Assembly: GCF_027451485.1 (NCBI RefSeq)
Contig: NZ_DAIDJE010000019.1
Coordinates: forward strand, 1 to 52,270
DNA: 52,270 nucleotides
Reading direction: 5' to 3'
From: Bradyrhizobium sp.
GTDB lineage: Bacteria; Pseudomonadota; Alphaproteobacteria; Rhizobiales; Xanthobacteraceae
The number at the start of each line of letters is the position of its first letter. Positions within the stretch are counted from its first letter, which is position 1. Under the pieces are notes generated by a model, which was given only the letters and a program-made list of their open reading frames with translations, did not search any database and was not told the origin of the DNA. Shown in pieces: positions 1 through 8,598 of the stretch. A program made the position numbers and the translations under genes.

Positions 1-1062
1 CACACCGACGACGGATGCAGACATTCGGCAACTTGTCGTCCGTTTTGGTTCGTCCGGATACATTGTTCGTTATGCGGCGTTGCTGCCGGATATCCTGATC
101 ACACGGATATGGCATGGCCGGGAAGCACGTCTCTGAACGACGGCTTGCTGATTTGCCGGTCTGTCCAGCCTTGCGGCGAAAAATATTTCGCTTAACCCGT
201 CGGGCAAATCAGCGATACCAGCTCGCCCCGTCTCACCCGATGAGAGGGGCAGCTCGCGATCGTCACGAACGTGGAGTGAGATGCGGTGGACGCGGACTGC
301 GCCAACAGACGAACGGCGTGGGCTCGCGGACTGCGAAGTCGTGTGGTCCTGACGCCCCGACGCTGGCGTCAACGTAACGACAATGCTGACGCATTGCGCT
401 GCGGATGGTGGCAAGAAAGCCCGGTTCACCAGGGAGATCACGAAGGAAGCCGTTAAAACCATCGCGCAGGGAATGCCGGATCGTTCCGGTGGACCTGTGG
501 TGACTAACGCGTGTGCGCTCTCACTTTGCGCACGCGGCTGCGGGTGCGCCGACGCACCGGCATTCCCTGCGCCCTCTCGATCCAGGGCGACATGTTTCGT
601 GCATCACCCGGGCGCAACTCGCGCCGCGGCAATGCGGAAGTGTGCCGGAAATGAAGAGGCGTCTGAAAAGCTTCCGTCATTCCGGGATGTGCCGTCGCGA
701 CAAAATAGCGAAGCTATTTTGCGCGGAAGGCGCAGACCCGGAATCCATCGGGCCGCGGGAATGCCATGAGAAATGGATTCCGGGCTCGGCCCGGAGCCTG
801 TCATCGGGCGCGCATTCGCGCGACCCGTTGGGGCCGCCCCGGAATGACGAAAAGCAGCTGTTTGACATGTGAATCGGAAAACATGACGCTCCGCAAGATC
901 AGGCGGTTGCGGGAGGCTCGGTTTCGCCATCGCGTCGCGGACAGTCGCGCCGGCAAAGGCGGCCGCGCGGTGATGGACATCGCCAAGCGTCGCGACGAAA
1001 CGTCACGATGCGCCGGAGCAGCAACTCGCCGGCGTCGGGATCGCGCCGCCCAATATCGCCTC
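1..1062. repeat. repeat-rich non-coding region
   Basis: No convincing gene lies in this first kilobase. Several open frames exist on both strands but none has a recognisable domain or good ribosome binding site. Roughly 120-600 reads like a family of repeated intergenic DNA that I recall from Bradyrhizobium and Rhodopseudomonas genomes, often mis-annotated as short ORFs; one frame carries the recurrent string SRTAKSCGPDAPTLAS. A palindromic element at 675-849 lies next to it. The assignment rests on memory of the family rather than on a second copy in this window. Confidence 0.55.
675..849. repeat. palindromic intergenic repeat (CGTCATTCCGGG...CCCCGGAATGACG)
   Basis: The element begins CGTCATTCCGGG and ends CCCCGGAATGACG, so its tips are inverted copies of each other. 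Inside are further self-complementary parts, such as AAAATAGCGAAGCTATTTT near 700-720. This end signature is common between genes in Bradyrhizobium and its relatives. A much shorter related hairpin occurs at 5227-5257. Confidence 0.7.
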
Positions 1063-1662
1063 TCACCGGTTCGGGAATGTCGAAACCGTCAGAATGCAGA
1101 CGCGCTCGAACTTGGTCCCGCCGTCGATCGACACCGTCTGCTTGACCGGCGAGGTGCCGTACATGTCGAATCCCTCGTGGCGGGCAAACCGCTTGAGCTC
1201 GAAGCCCGAGATGCTGAAGCTCTTTCCGGCAAAGGTGCCGGCGCTGAACGTGCCCTTGATTTCGCCTGCGCGGAAGGTGGCGCCCTTGTCGCTATCCTTG
1301 TTGTCGTGATCCTTGTCGTCGATGGCGACGCTGAACGTATCGTCATAGGCGTGCGCGGCGGGCGCATGCATCCGCGGCCCGACGCCGAAGGAGGCGGTAT
1401 CGACCGCCTGGCCGGTCTCGGTCGCCTTGCCGTGGTCGTCGACACTGCCGCTGGTCGCCAGCGAGGTGGTCCAGGCGACGCCGCTATAGCTGGGCTCCAG
1501 CTTGTTGTTGAAGCCCTCGGGCGAGACCAGGCATGTTCCGGAGGCGCTGTAGGTGAACGCCGAAGCGGCGGGCTTTGTGTCGGAAGCCTTCGCGTCGGGA
1601 GTTTCGGCCAGCGCAGGGAGTGCGAACCCCGCAAGCAGGCAGCAGACGAAGATGGTTCTCAT
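1063..1662 (-). CDS. secreted protein of unknown function
   Basis: The 199-residue product starts with a clear signal peptide of about 19 residues ending ALA-ETP, so it is probably exported to the periplasm. The mature part begins with a low-complexity Ala/Lys/Asp stretch and has a polar Asp/Lys-rich segment around 113-128. Two cysteines (near 44 and 189) could form a disulfide. I do not recognise a family. The next gene on the same strand, a DUF2380 protein, ends about 95 bases upstream, so the two may be co-transcribed. A 370-codon plus-strand frame across this locus is the shadow of this gene. Confidence 0.75.
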   Translation of the reverse strand: MRTIFVCCLLAGFALPALAETPDAKASDTKPAASAFTYSASGTCLVSPEGFNNKLEPSYSGVAWTTSLATSGSVDDHGKATETGQAVDTASFGVGPRMHAPAAHAYDDTFSVAIDDKDHDNKDSDKGATFRAGEIKGTFSAGTFAGKSFSISGFELKRFARHEGFDMYGTSPVKQTVSIDGGTKFERVCILTVSTFPNR

Positions 1663-1757
1663 CCCGCACCTCGCTTTCTTGCCGCGGCTGAGACGAGGCG
1701 ATTCATAGTCTCAAACGGCGCGAAAGCCAATTCGCCGTTCGTCAGGCCGACACGGGC

Positions 1758-2273
1758 TCATTGCTTCCCGATCGCGTCCTTGACGGTCCCTCCGACAAAG
1801 GCGGCGGCGCGGGAAAAGGCCTCGTCGGTGTCGCCGCGAAACGTCACGGTGCGCTTGAGCAGAACCTTGTTGTCCTGAAGGTCGAGCAATTCGATATCGG
1901 CCCACTGGATCAGCGTGCTCATCTTGTGAATGCCGCCATAGACGACGAAGCGCGCACCGGAGTGGCGGCCCGCGGCAATGAAATCGTCCGGGTGCATGTT
2001 GATCGGCGTACAGGGCGGCTCGGCGCAGGCGAGCGGCATGACGCGAAAGTCGCCCTGCTTGCCGAGATCGGCGCGCACCAGTTCGACAAAATGCGCCACG
2101 CGCGCCTTGTGCGCGGCGCTCTGGTCCTTCACCTCGCCCGAGGTATCGACATAGTCGAAATCGGCGACCGCGACCGTGGGCGGAGCCGCCGACAGCGCCG
2201 GCCCGGGAAACGACAGCGTTGCCGCGACGGCCAGTGCTGCGCATGCGATCGCCGCTCGATCCGACCAGCTCAT
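1758..2273 (-). CDS. DUF2380-family secreted protein
   Basis: This 171-residue exported protein has a signal peptide (about residues 1-28) followed by a domain typical of DUF2380 proteins: an opening VAVADFDYVDTSGE strand, a central segment holding two cysteines (ACAEPPC), then GGIHKMSTLIQWADIELLD and a closing TFRGDTDEAFSRAA motif. The function of the family is unknown. An in-frame ATG lies 28 codons upstream, but I chose the ATG at 2273 because AGGAGG sits just before it and the protein then starts with a proper signal peptide. Confidence 0.8.
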   Translation of the reverse strand: MSWSDRAAIACAALAVAATLSFPGPALSAAPPTVAVADFDYVDTSGEVKDQSAAHKARVAHFVELVRADLGKQGDFRVMPLACAEPPCTPINMHPDDFIAAGRHSGARFVVYGGIHKMSTLIQWADIELLDLQDNKVLLKRTVTFRGDTDEAFSRAAAFVGGTVKDAIGKQ

Positions 2274-2484
2274 GATTGGCTCCTCCTGCTGCGCCGTGTG
2301 CCGCCCGAGAGCCGCGATGATAGCAGAAATGCCACGCCTGCGCGCCATCCCCAGCAATCACGCGCTTGCGACTGGCGCGCGCCACGCTTTTGCCGCAGGA
2401 GAGGCCGGTCGGCGCCATCGACGGTTGCGGCCAGGAGCGGCCACCCGGGGCGCCGGGGGATCAATCATGGGGAGATACTTTATC

Positions 2485-2748
2485 ATGCGTCGCGTTACTG
2501 CCGTTTGTGCTGCTGCCGCCATCGTCGCCTCGAGCGCGGCCATCGCCCGCCCGATGACACAGCAGTCCGGCTATTACGTCATCCGCTGGGACGACACCGG
2601 CGTTTGCCAGATCTGGAACACCAACCTGACCCAGAAGCCGTGGCAATTGTTCTCGCAGTACAAGGTCGTCAGCAAGACGGTGCCGACCTTTGCGGCCGCA
2701 GCCACCATCCAGGAAGATATGCGGATGAGCCGTCACTGCACGCTGTAA
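2485..2748 (+). CDS. small secreted protein of unknown function
   Basis: The 87-residue product has a short signal peptide (MRRVTAVCAAAAIVASSAAI) and a mature domain of about 65 residues rich in aromatic residues, with two cysteines (in GVCQIW and SRHCTL) that could pair. No family recognised. The start at 2485 has GGGGAGA about ten bases upstream; an earlier in-frame ATG at 2467 would put that purine-rich sequence inside the gene. A terminator hairpin follows closely. Confidence 0.7.
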   Translation: MRRVTAVCAAAAIVASSAAIARPMTQQSGYYVIRWDDTGVCQIWNTNLTQKPWQLFSQYKVVSKTVPTFAAAATIQEDMRMSRHCTL

Positions 2749-2771
2749 GTGCTGCGGCATCCGCAGACGAG

Positions 2772-2803
2772 GGCCGGGCGCTTCGCCCGGCCTTCTGGTT
2801 TTG
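2772..2803 (+). terminator. intrinsic terminator
   Basis: A perfect 9-bp stem (GGCCGGGCG / CGCCCGGCC) with a 3-base loop, then a T-rich run, 24 bases after the stop of the small secreted protein. Confidence 0.75.
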
Positions 2804-2849
2804 ACGCCCTTCATGAAATAATATCGGCCTCACGCAGGGAGGGCGCATC

Positions 2850-3665
2850 ATGGACGGCGAATTTCGGCTGCAGGATTATCTGGCGCGGATCGGGTATCGC
2901 GGCCCGGTCGCTGCCGATCTCGCCACGCTGAAAGCGCTTCAGCTTGCACATCTCGACGCGCTTCCCTTCGAGACGATCGATCCGTGGCTCGGACGCCCGG
3001 TCAGGCTCGATGCCGCCGCCCTGCAGGCCAAGCTCGTCGACGGGCGCCGCGGCGGCTATTGCTACGAGCATAATTTCCTGTTGCGGGCGGCACTGGCCGC
3101 AATCGGTTTTCAGGTCACCGGCCTTGGCGGTCGCGTGCGCTGGATGTCGCCGCCGGAAAGTCCGCTGGGGGCGAAGACGCATATGCTGCTGAAGGTCGAT
3201 CTCCCCGACGGCTCTTATCTCGCCGACGCCGGCTTTGGCGCCTGCCTGCTCGATGCGCCGCTGCAGCTCAAAACAGATATCGAGCAGACCACGGCAATGG
3301 GAACGTACCGGCTCACGGAACGGGACGGACTGCTTTGGCTGGATGCGAAACGGCAGGGCGGCTGGCGCACGATGTACGTCTTCGACCTGCAACCGCAGCT
3401 GCAGGCCGATTACGAACTCGGCAACTGGTTTGCGTCGACCAACCCGACCATCCCGCTCACCACCCACCTGATCATGGAACGGCTGTCAGGCGAGCGGCGC
3501 TACCGGCTGGTCGATCGCACGTTCTCCACCGAGGCGCGCGATGGTGAAGTCCTCGCCGAGCGCGCGCTTGAAAGCCCGCGCGACTTGAGCGACGTACTGC
3601 GTGACACATTCAAGGTCACGCCGCCGGTGCCGGCTGAGGAGATTTTCGCCAGGATCGGCGGATGA
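2850..3665 (+). CDS. nat: arylamine N-acetyltransferase
   Basis: This cytoplasmic enzyme moves acetyl from acetyl-CoA to arylamines, arylhydrazines and related xenobiotics. At 271 residues it has the usual bacterial NAT length. The catalytic triad is visible: Cys71 in RGGYCYE, His111 in KTHMLL and Asp126 in LADAGFG. The motif around the aspartate reads DAGFG where many NATs have DVGFG, a mild variation. The gene has a GGAGGG ribosome site and stands alone, convergent with the next gene across a hairpin at 3682-3715. Confidence 0.93.
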   Translation: MDGEFRLQDYLARIGYRGPVAADLATLKALQLAHLDALPFETIDPWLGRPVRLDAAALQAKLVDGRRGGYCYEHNFLLRAALAAIGFQVTGLGGRVRWMSPPESPLGAKTHMLLKVDLPDGSYLADAGFGACLLDAPLQLKTDIEQTTAMGTYRLTERDGLLWLDAKRQGGWRTMYVFDLQPQLQADYELGNWFASTNPTIPLTTHLIMERLSGERRYRLVDRTFSTEARDGEVLAERALESPRDLSDVLRDTFKVTPPVPAEEIFARIGG

Positions 3666-3681
3666 GGCCCTGCGCATCTCC

Positions 3682-3715
3682 TGATCCCTCCCCCGCGGAA
3701 CGCGTAGGAGGGGTC
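3682..3715. terminator. bidirectional hairpin between convergent genes
   Basis: An inverted repeat (GATCCCTCCCCCGCG...CGCGTAGGAGGGGTC) fills the gap between nat and the convergent gene. It probably ends transcription from both sides. Similar CCCTCCCCCGCG hairpins are frequent intergenic repeats in Bradyrhizobium. Confidence 0.55.
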
Positions 3716-3725
3716 AGAGAAGCTC

Positions 3726-4160
3726 TCACCTGAGGCTGATCGCAAGCCCGCTGAGGTCCGCATTCGCCATCAGGCCGACCTGGCTGCCTGCGAGTTCGAG
3801 CACGACGCCCCGCGCGTTGGTCAGCACGATGCCGCGCACCCCGGCGCCGACCACAATTCCCGCGCCGCCGGCTGCATAGGGCCCGACGATATCCGACGGC
3901 CGCCAGATATTGTGGACGCGGCCGCGCAGCACGGCGCGCGATCCGCCGAATACGAACCCGTAATCGATGCCGCCGATCGAGAGCCAGTAGCGGCGGCCGT
4001 GGAAGTCCAGCACGCCGCTGCCGCCGTTGCCGCCGATGATCCATCCGCCCTTGTAGATCGTCAGCTGCACATAGCCGTCATCGGCACGGGCAGCGGCCGA
4101 AAGGCTGAGCAGGGCAGCCACCGCCAGAACGGCGGCGCGAAGGACGGATGACAATCTCAT
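3726..4160 (-). CDS. secreted glycine-rich protein of unknown function
   Basis: The 144-residue product has an N-terminal signal peptide ending AAARA-DDG. The mature part is rich in Gly, Val and Ala with alternating hydrophobic residues (GGSGVLDFHGRRYWLSIGG, then GGAGIVVGAGVRGIVL), which suggests a compact beta-structured exported domain. I cannot place it in a named family. It lies between two convergent or divergent unrelated genes and looks like a single transcription unit. Confidence 0.75.
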   Translation of the reverse strand: MRLSSVLRAAVLAVAALLSLSAAARADDGYVQLTIYKGGWIIGGNGGSGVLDFHGRRYWLSIGGIDYGFVFGGSRAVLRGRVHNIWRPSDIVGPYAAGGAGIVVGAGVRGIVLTNARGVVLELAGSQVGLMANADLSGLAISLR

Positions 4161-4316
4161 AAGCTTTCCCCCCGGGAGTTTGCGTTTTCAAAAGAATCGA
4201 ATCTATAGGCGGCCGGACTTTAGCCGATCGAAGAAGCCGAGAAAAAGGCATTGGCCCCTGCCGGATGGGCCCCTATCGTGGCAATTTGGCACCTGCAGGC
4301 CATAGGAGAACATAGA

Positions 4317-4733
4317 ATGCACAATTTCACCCCCTTGAGCGGATTGCTGGGCGGCGCGCTCATCGGGCTTGCTTCTGCCTTGTTGATGCTGTCGGCGGGG
4401 CGTCTTGCCGGCGTTTCCGGAATTCTCGGCGGGCTGTTGACCGCAAGCCGTGACCGCGCCTGGCGGCTTGCCTTCATCGCAGGGCTCATGGCCGCCGCAC
4501 TGATCGGGCCGCTGTTCGGCACACCGGGAGCGGCGCGCCTCGCCTCGCCGGATCTCGCGCTCTATGCCGCGGCCGGTCTGCTGGTCGGGTTCGGCAGCCG
4601 GATGGGCAACGGCTGCACCTCGGGCCATGGCGTCTGCGGCTTTGCGCGGCTTTCGGCGCGCTCGATCACGGCGACGCTGGTTTTCATGGGTGCGGCGATC
4701 GTCACGGTCGCGCTGCTGCGCCACCGCTTCTGA
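4317..4733 (+). CDS. YeeE/YedE family membrane transporter, first half
   Basis: This 138-residue inner-membrane protein is one half of a split YeeE/YedE (PmpA/PmpB type) transporter, a family tied to uptake of thiosulfate or other sulfur compounds. Four hydrophobic segments are visible. The family's cysteine motif GNGCTSGHGVCGF lies near residues 96-108; these cysteines are thought to guide the sulfur substrate. An ATG lies 22 codons upstream in frame, but AGGAGA precedes the ATG at 4317. The second half starts 21 bases after the stop, so the two form an operon. Confidence 0.85.
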   Translation: MHNFTPLSGLLGGALIGLASALLMLSAGRLAGVSGILGGLLTASRDRAWRLAFIAGLMAAALIGPLFGTPGAARLASPDLALYAAAGLLVGFGSRMGNGCTSGHGVCGFARLSARSITATLVFMGAAIVTVALLRHRF

Positions 4734-4754
4734 CGACAATCGGGGAGTTCCTTC

Positions 4755-5222
4755 GTGCCACTCATCTTCGCGAGCTTTGGCTGTGGTCTCATCTTTGGAC
4801 TGGGACTTTTGATTTCCGGGATGAGCGAACCGGAAAAGGTGCTCGGCTTCCTCGACCTGTTCGGCGCCTGGGACGCCACGCTGGCATTCGTGATGGCGGG
4901 CGCGGTTGCCGTCGGCTGTGCCGGCTTTGCGCTGGCGCGGCGGCGACATGCGCCCCTGCTCACCCCCGCGTTTGCCTGGCCCTCGCGCCGCGATATCGAT
5001 GCTCAGCTACTGATCGGCTCGGTGCTGTTCGGGATCGGCTGGGGTCTTACCGGAATTTGTCCGGGACCGGCGCTCCTGAATCTCGAAGGCCTGACCGCGC
5101 CGATCATCGTGTTTGTCGCAGCGATGGCCGTCGGCATGTCCGGCTTTGAGCTGTGGCAGCGGCGCGGTGCTGCATCGGAAACGACGACGAGCGGGGCGTT
5201 GGCCATGCCATCGGACGGCTAG
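4755..5222 (+). CDS. DUF6691 / YeeE-YedE family transporter, second half
   Basis: The 155-residue partner starts at a GTG with GGGGAG upstream. It has four to five membrane segments and the half-transporter motifs FGLGLLISGM near the start and GLTGICPGPAL near residues 100-110, the latter with the conserved cysteine. Together with the preceding gene it should form a sulfur-compound channel or transporter in the inner membrane. In many bacteria this pair travels with an ArsR-type repressor and a sulfur dioxygenase; neither is next door here. Confidence 0.85.
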   Translation: MPLIFASFGCGLIFGLGLLISGMSEPEKVLGFLDLFGAWDATLAFVMAGAVAVGCAGFALARRRHAPLLTPAFAWPSRRDIDAQLLIGSVLFGIGWGLTGICPGPALLNLEGLTAPIIVFVAAMAVGMSGFELWQRRGAASETTTSGALAMPSDG

Positions 5223-5226
5223 GCCT

Positions 5227-5257
5227 TCGTCATTCCATCGATGCGCTTCGGAATGAC
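5227..5257. repeat. short hairpin related to the CGTCATTCC repeat
   Basis: TCGTCATTCC at 5227-5236 pairs with GGAATGAC at 5250-5257. It looks like a minimal or deleted copy of the repeat at 675-849 and sits between convergent genes, where it may act as a terminator. Confidence 0.5.
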
Positions 5258-5278
5258 AGCGAAGAACGGAAAGGCTGC

Positions 5279-5698
5279 TTACTTCTCTACCGCTTCCAAG
5301 CGGTTGTATTCGGCCTTGACCAGCTCGTGGAAGACGTCCTTGTCGAGCACGCCGGATTTGCGGAATGGCGCGGCCGCAAGCGCATTGACGACCGCATCGT
5401 GAATCTCAAGGCCGCCTTCCGAATGTTTGACCATGCCCCACTTGATCAGCTTCCTGTCGCTGACGACTTCCGCAAATCGCCTGAGCCGAAGGCTCAGGCT
5501 CAGGAATTCCTTCGCGTCAGGAAATTCGCGTTTCACCGCCTGCATGCCGCGCAGGCTCGCCGGCTCCTGATCTTCCGCCGATTCATCCCCCTCTGCATCC
5601 GGCGCGCCCGCGACCAGTGCCGACTGATAGATGCCGAGCGCCTGATGCAGCCGCTCAGGCTGCACGGCCTCCACCTTTTCTTCAGTCGCAGCACTCAT
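5279..5698 (-). CDS. conserved hypothetical cytoplasmic protein
   Basis: A 139-residue soluble protein with no signal peptide or membrane segment. It is charged and probably mostly helical (KREFPDAKEFLSLSLRLRRF). The start at 5698 is chosen because GGAGGA lies about 8-10 bases upstream; the frame stays open 17 codons further. No family recognised. It is convergent with the YeeE/YedE pair. Confidence 0.65.
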   Translation of the reverse strand: MSAATEEKVEAVQPERLHQALGIYQSALVAGAPDAEGDESAEDQEPASLRGMQAVKREFPDAKEFLSLSLRLRRFAEVVSDRKLIKWGMVKHSEGGLEIHDAVVNALAAAPFRKSGVLDKDVFHELVKAEYNRLEAVEK

Positions 5699-5961
5699 CT
5701 CATCCTCCGAAGTCCGCCTGTGCGGCGGCGGAAGCCGCTTTTGCTCCAACGGAAGCTGCTTTGCAACCCGCTCAATTCGGCCTTTTCGCCCGATTGATTA
5801 CGCCGTCACGCCCCTCGCCAGCCCGCCCGCGGGTCGCCGCATCGGAAACCGCTCAAGGCCCAAGCCCTGCCTTGATCGCCCCCTAACCTGGTCGAAGGAT
5901 GGAACGATGCGCATTTGGGCGCGTTGATACGGGTTGCCCATTCTGGGGCGGGAGGCTCGCT

Positions 5962-6312
5962 TTGCTGCACCGGTTCTGCGTATCTGACATCACCTTCCTT
6001 GGCGAACAGGATGGCGCGCACGAGCGACGGCTGAAGGAAGCGATCACCGTGCTGCTCGATCTCAACGCCGGCGTGGCGCGGGCGTACCTCGCGCGGGTGC
6101 GTTACGAAGGCACCGTCAGCAGCGTGCTGCTCGGCCTTCTGACTCGGGACAAGAGGGAGAACGGCACGCTCGCCCTTCAGATGGACCGCGCTTTCGGGGC
6201 GCTGTTCAATACCAACGCGCATCTCGACGTGATTTTTCTCGACGACGACGGCGAGGCCAGGATCCGTCAGAGCTGCCGGCCATTCTACAGCTACAGCGCC
6301 CGCTATCATTAG
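5962..6312 (+). CDS. SseB C-terminal-domain-like protein
   Basis: A 116-residue soluble protein that I associate with proteins labelled 'enhanced serine sensitivity protein SseB, C-terminal domain' in rhizobia, with moderate certainty. Visible parts are an N-terminal strand (FCVSDITFLGEQD), a central helix-strand region and an acidic end segment (HLDVIFLDDDGEA). I prefer the TTG at 5962, which has GGGAGG six bases upstream and gives the opening LLHRFCVSDI. An ATG at 5899 would add 21 residues of unlike composition. No operon partner is evident. Confidence 0.6.
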   Translation: MLHRFCVSDITFLGEQDGAHERRLKEAITVLLDLNAGVARAYLARVRYEGTVSSVLLGLLTRDKRENGTLALQMDRAFGALFNTNAHLDVIFLDDDGEARIRQSCRPFYSYSARYH

Positions 6313-6327
6313 CGCCGAACGCGGCAA

Positions 6328-6819
6328 TCAGTGCCGGGGCGATATTCGCCGCTCCTGCAGCAGCGCGTCGTGCGCAGCCGCCAACTCCCGAAAGGCTTCC
6401 GCGCTGCCGCCGGCGTCCGGGTGCGCCCGCTTGGCAAGCAGCTTGTAGGCGCGATGGATTTCGCGTTCGGAGAGATTGCGGCCGAACGGCAGCCCCAGAA
6501 GCTCGCGGCAGCGCTCTTCCGCCGTCAAGGCCTTGGGCAGCGCTGTTCGCCTGCCGAAATGCGGCGCGGTGAGCGCCGCCAGCACCTCACGAATGACGCC
6601 AAGCCGCCGGCGGGCCGCAACGCAGGTCGCGTGATCGGCGCCGACCTGCGCCGCGCATCGCAAAATCGGGAGAGCCTGAGCAGCCGCCTGACGCAGCGCC
6701 TCCTCATCGCCTGCCGATGCGATCTGCTGCACAAGCCGCACTGCTTCGCAATAGTCGGGCGCATGCGCCGACCACAGGCGATCGAGTTCAAGCTTCCATT
6801 CGACAGGTCGTTGATTCAT
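6328..6819 (-). CDS. J-domain protein (DnaJ-like co-chaperone)
   Basis: The last 60 or so residues form a J domain with the HPD motif (KRAHPDAGG), which stimulates the ATPase of DnaK-type Hsp70 proteins. The first 100 residues are helical and of unknown role, so this is a short accessory J protein rather than DnaJ itself, which would carry Gly/Phe and zinc-finger regions. The start at 6819 (MNQRPVEWK) is a judgement; an in-frame ATG lies 10 codons upstream and neither has a strong ribosome site. The gene is divergent from the SDR gene. Confidence 0.8.
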   Translation of the reverse strand: MNQRPVEWKLELDRLWSAHAPDYCEAVRLVQQIASAGDEEALRQAAAQALPILRCAAQVGADHATCVAARRRLGVIREVLAALTAPHFGRRTALPKALTAEERCRELLGLPFGRNLSEREIHRAYKLLAKRAHPDAGGSAEAFRELAAAHDALLQERRISPRH

Positions 6820-6969
6820 GACCAAACACCACAAGCCATAAAACACCATGCCGGGTAACGCTTTTCCGTTCCTGTTGCCGCCAATTTGAATCGATTCCTC
6901 GAGAAAGCGCTGTAGCCGCAGTAGCAGAATTGTTAAGCTTTCCGGAAAAATTCAATCGTGGAGAGAACA

Positions 6970-7740
6970 ATGCCCGGCCTTCTCGAGAACCATATCGCCG
7001 CCGTCACGGGCGCAGCCTCAGGAATCGGCCGTGCGATCGCGGCCGGCTATGCCCGCGAAGGCGCGCAGGTGGTCCTGCTCGACATCGACGAACAGGCAGC
7101 GGAGCAGGCCGCGGAAGAAATCCGCCGCTCCGGCGGACGTGCTTCCAGTTACCGCCTCGACGTCGTCAGGCGCGAGGACTGCGTGAAAGTCGCAACGCTC
7201 GTCCGTGAGCAGGTCGGACAGGTTTCGATCCTGGTCAACAATGCCGGCATCAACCGCCGGAACGGCTTTGCCGGCGACGCTTCCGCCGTGATCAAGGATT
7301 GGGAAGACATCATCTCGATCAATCTCAACGGCGTCTTCAATGTGACGCATGCTTTTCTCGAGCCCTTGCGCGCCGGCAAGGGCCGCATCGTCAACATCGC
7401 CTCCATCCAGTCGTTCGTACACGTACGCACGCCGAACTCACCGGCCTACACCACCTCAAAGCACGGCGTGCTCGGCTTCACCCGGGCGCTCGCTGCCGAA
7501 CTCGGCAAATATGGCGTCCGCGTCAACGCGATCGGCCCAGGCCTGATCGAAACACCACTGAATGCCGCCGTGCGTGCCAACGATCCGGAGCTGGTCAAAA
7601 TTTTCATCGACCATACGCCGCTCGGACGCGCCGGCAAGCCGGAAGACATCGTGGGGCCGGCGATCTTTCTCGCCTCCGACCTGTCGTCCTACGTTACGGG
7701 GTCGATCGTGATGGCCGACGGCGGCTACCGGGCGATTTGA
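6970..7740 (+). CDS. SDR family NAD(P)-dependent oxidoreductase
   Basis: A classical short-chain dehydrogenase of 256 residues. It has the nucleotide-binding motif TGAASGIG (13-20), NNAG (90-93), and the catalytic Ser145, Tyr160 and Lys164 (PAYTTSKHG). Asp38 in LLDID at the end of the second strand suggests a preference for NAD over NADP. The sequence resembles sugar-acid and polyol dehydrogenases, but the substrate cannot be set from sequence. The start at 6970 follows GGAGAG; an in-frame GTG at 6958 would lie on top of that site. Confidence 0.9.
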   Translation: MPGLLENHIAAVTGAASGIGRAIAAGYAREGAQVVLLDIDEQAAEQAAEEIRRSGGRASSYRLDVVRREDCVKVATLVREQVGQVSILVNNAGINRRNGFAGDASAVIKDWEDIISINLNGVFNVTHAFLEPLRAGKGRIVNIASIQSFVHVRTPNSPAYTTSKHGVLGFTRALAAELGKYGVRVNAIGPGLIETPLNAAVRANDPELVKIFIDHTPLGRAGKPEDIVGPAIFLASDLSSYVTGSIVMADGGYRAI

Positions 7741-7911
7741 GCAAAGCCTTCAAGGGTGCCTGCGCCTCAGCAGCCAGGATACTTCCGGCTCCCTTTCATC
7801 GTCCAACCTCGGCGTTAGCTTCGCTTGCTGCTCATGCGACGAAGACCGCCGCAGGAACCGCAAGAAGAAGGGCAAAAGGGACAGCAAGCAAGAAGGGCAG
7901 GAACTAACAGA

Positions 7912-8235
7912 TCACGGGTGCGGCGCGGCGTTGCGAACCCTGCCAAAATGCCACGCCAGATAAAGCGCGATGACCAGGCCTCCGAGCAGCGCCGCCGCGC
8001 AGAGCGGCCAGGGTGGTGGCAGCTGCGGCAGGAAGATGTAGAGCAGCGCGAAACCGATCGCCAGATTGCAAAATCCCCAGAGCACGTTGATCACCGCCGA
8101 GGATTCCCCGACGCCGGGCGGCGAAGCGAACGGCGTCTGAAAACGGTTGCCGCACATGCCCTGCACGAGGTGGGGAATGGCATTCGTCAGGAACAACCCG
8201 GCAAAAAACCATCCAACATAGACATACCACACCAT
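7912..8235 (-). CDS. small integral membrane protein
   Basis: A 107-residue protein with three predicted membrane segments: about 3-24, 48-70 and 75-96. Loop residues include a CGNRFQTPFASPPGVG stretch. It starts 14 bases after the stop of the DUF2277 gene with AGGAAAGGA upstream, so the two are probably one operon. Function unknown. Confidence 0.7.
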   Translation of the reverse strand: MVWYVYVGWFFAGLFLTNAIPHLVQGMCGNRFQTPFASPPGVGESSAVINVLWGFCNLAIGFALLYIFLPQLPPPWPLCAAALLGGLVIALYLAWHFGRVRNAAPHP

Positions 8236-8249
8236 TCGCGATCCTTTCC

Positions 8250-8516
8250 TCAACCGAAGCGCTGCCGTGAGCGCTCCTTTGCCTTCTCGGCCTCCAGCAC
8301 GCGATCGCGCGCCGGCGCATGGGTATGCAGAGAGGTGAGCAGCCGATGCGCGGCGGAAGATACCTCCTCGACCGCGCGGTTGAAGGCCGCCTCATTGGCT
8401 TGCGAGGGCTTGTTGAAGCCGGACAACTTGCGCACGAACTGCAAGGCCGAAGCGTGGATTTCCTCGTCGCTCGCCGGAGGCTCGAAATTGAACAGCGTCT
8501 TGATGTTTCGGCACAT
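8250..8516 (-). CDS. DUF2277 family protein
   Basis: An 88-residue soluble helical protein whose start MCRNIKTLFNFEPP and central FVRKLSGFNKPSQANEAAF are the hallmarks of DUF2277, a conserved family of unknown role. Two HT/His residues (LHTHAPARD) occur near the C-terminus. The start at 8516 fits the family start exactly and has GGAGA upstream; an upstream in-frame ATG is not used by relatives as I recall them. It leads the small membrane-protein gene and diverges from the MetX-like hydrolase. Confidence 0.85.
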   Translation of the reverse strand: MCRNIKTLFNFEPPASDEEIHASALQFVRKLSGFNKPSQANEAAFNRAVEEVSSAAHRLLTSLHTHAPARDRVLEAEKAKERSRQRFG

Positions 8517-8598
8517 TTGGATCTCCATCAAACACGGTTAGAATAATGCGGGCATTCATCTTCGGTAAGCCGGCAAAAACCGAAAAGGCACGTTTCCG

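Noticed and set aside
766..1878. 370-codon plus-strand ORF
   Set aside because: It is the reverse-strand shadow of two real minus-strand secreted proteins, has an Arg/Gly-rich composition and no domain or ribosome site.
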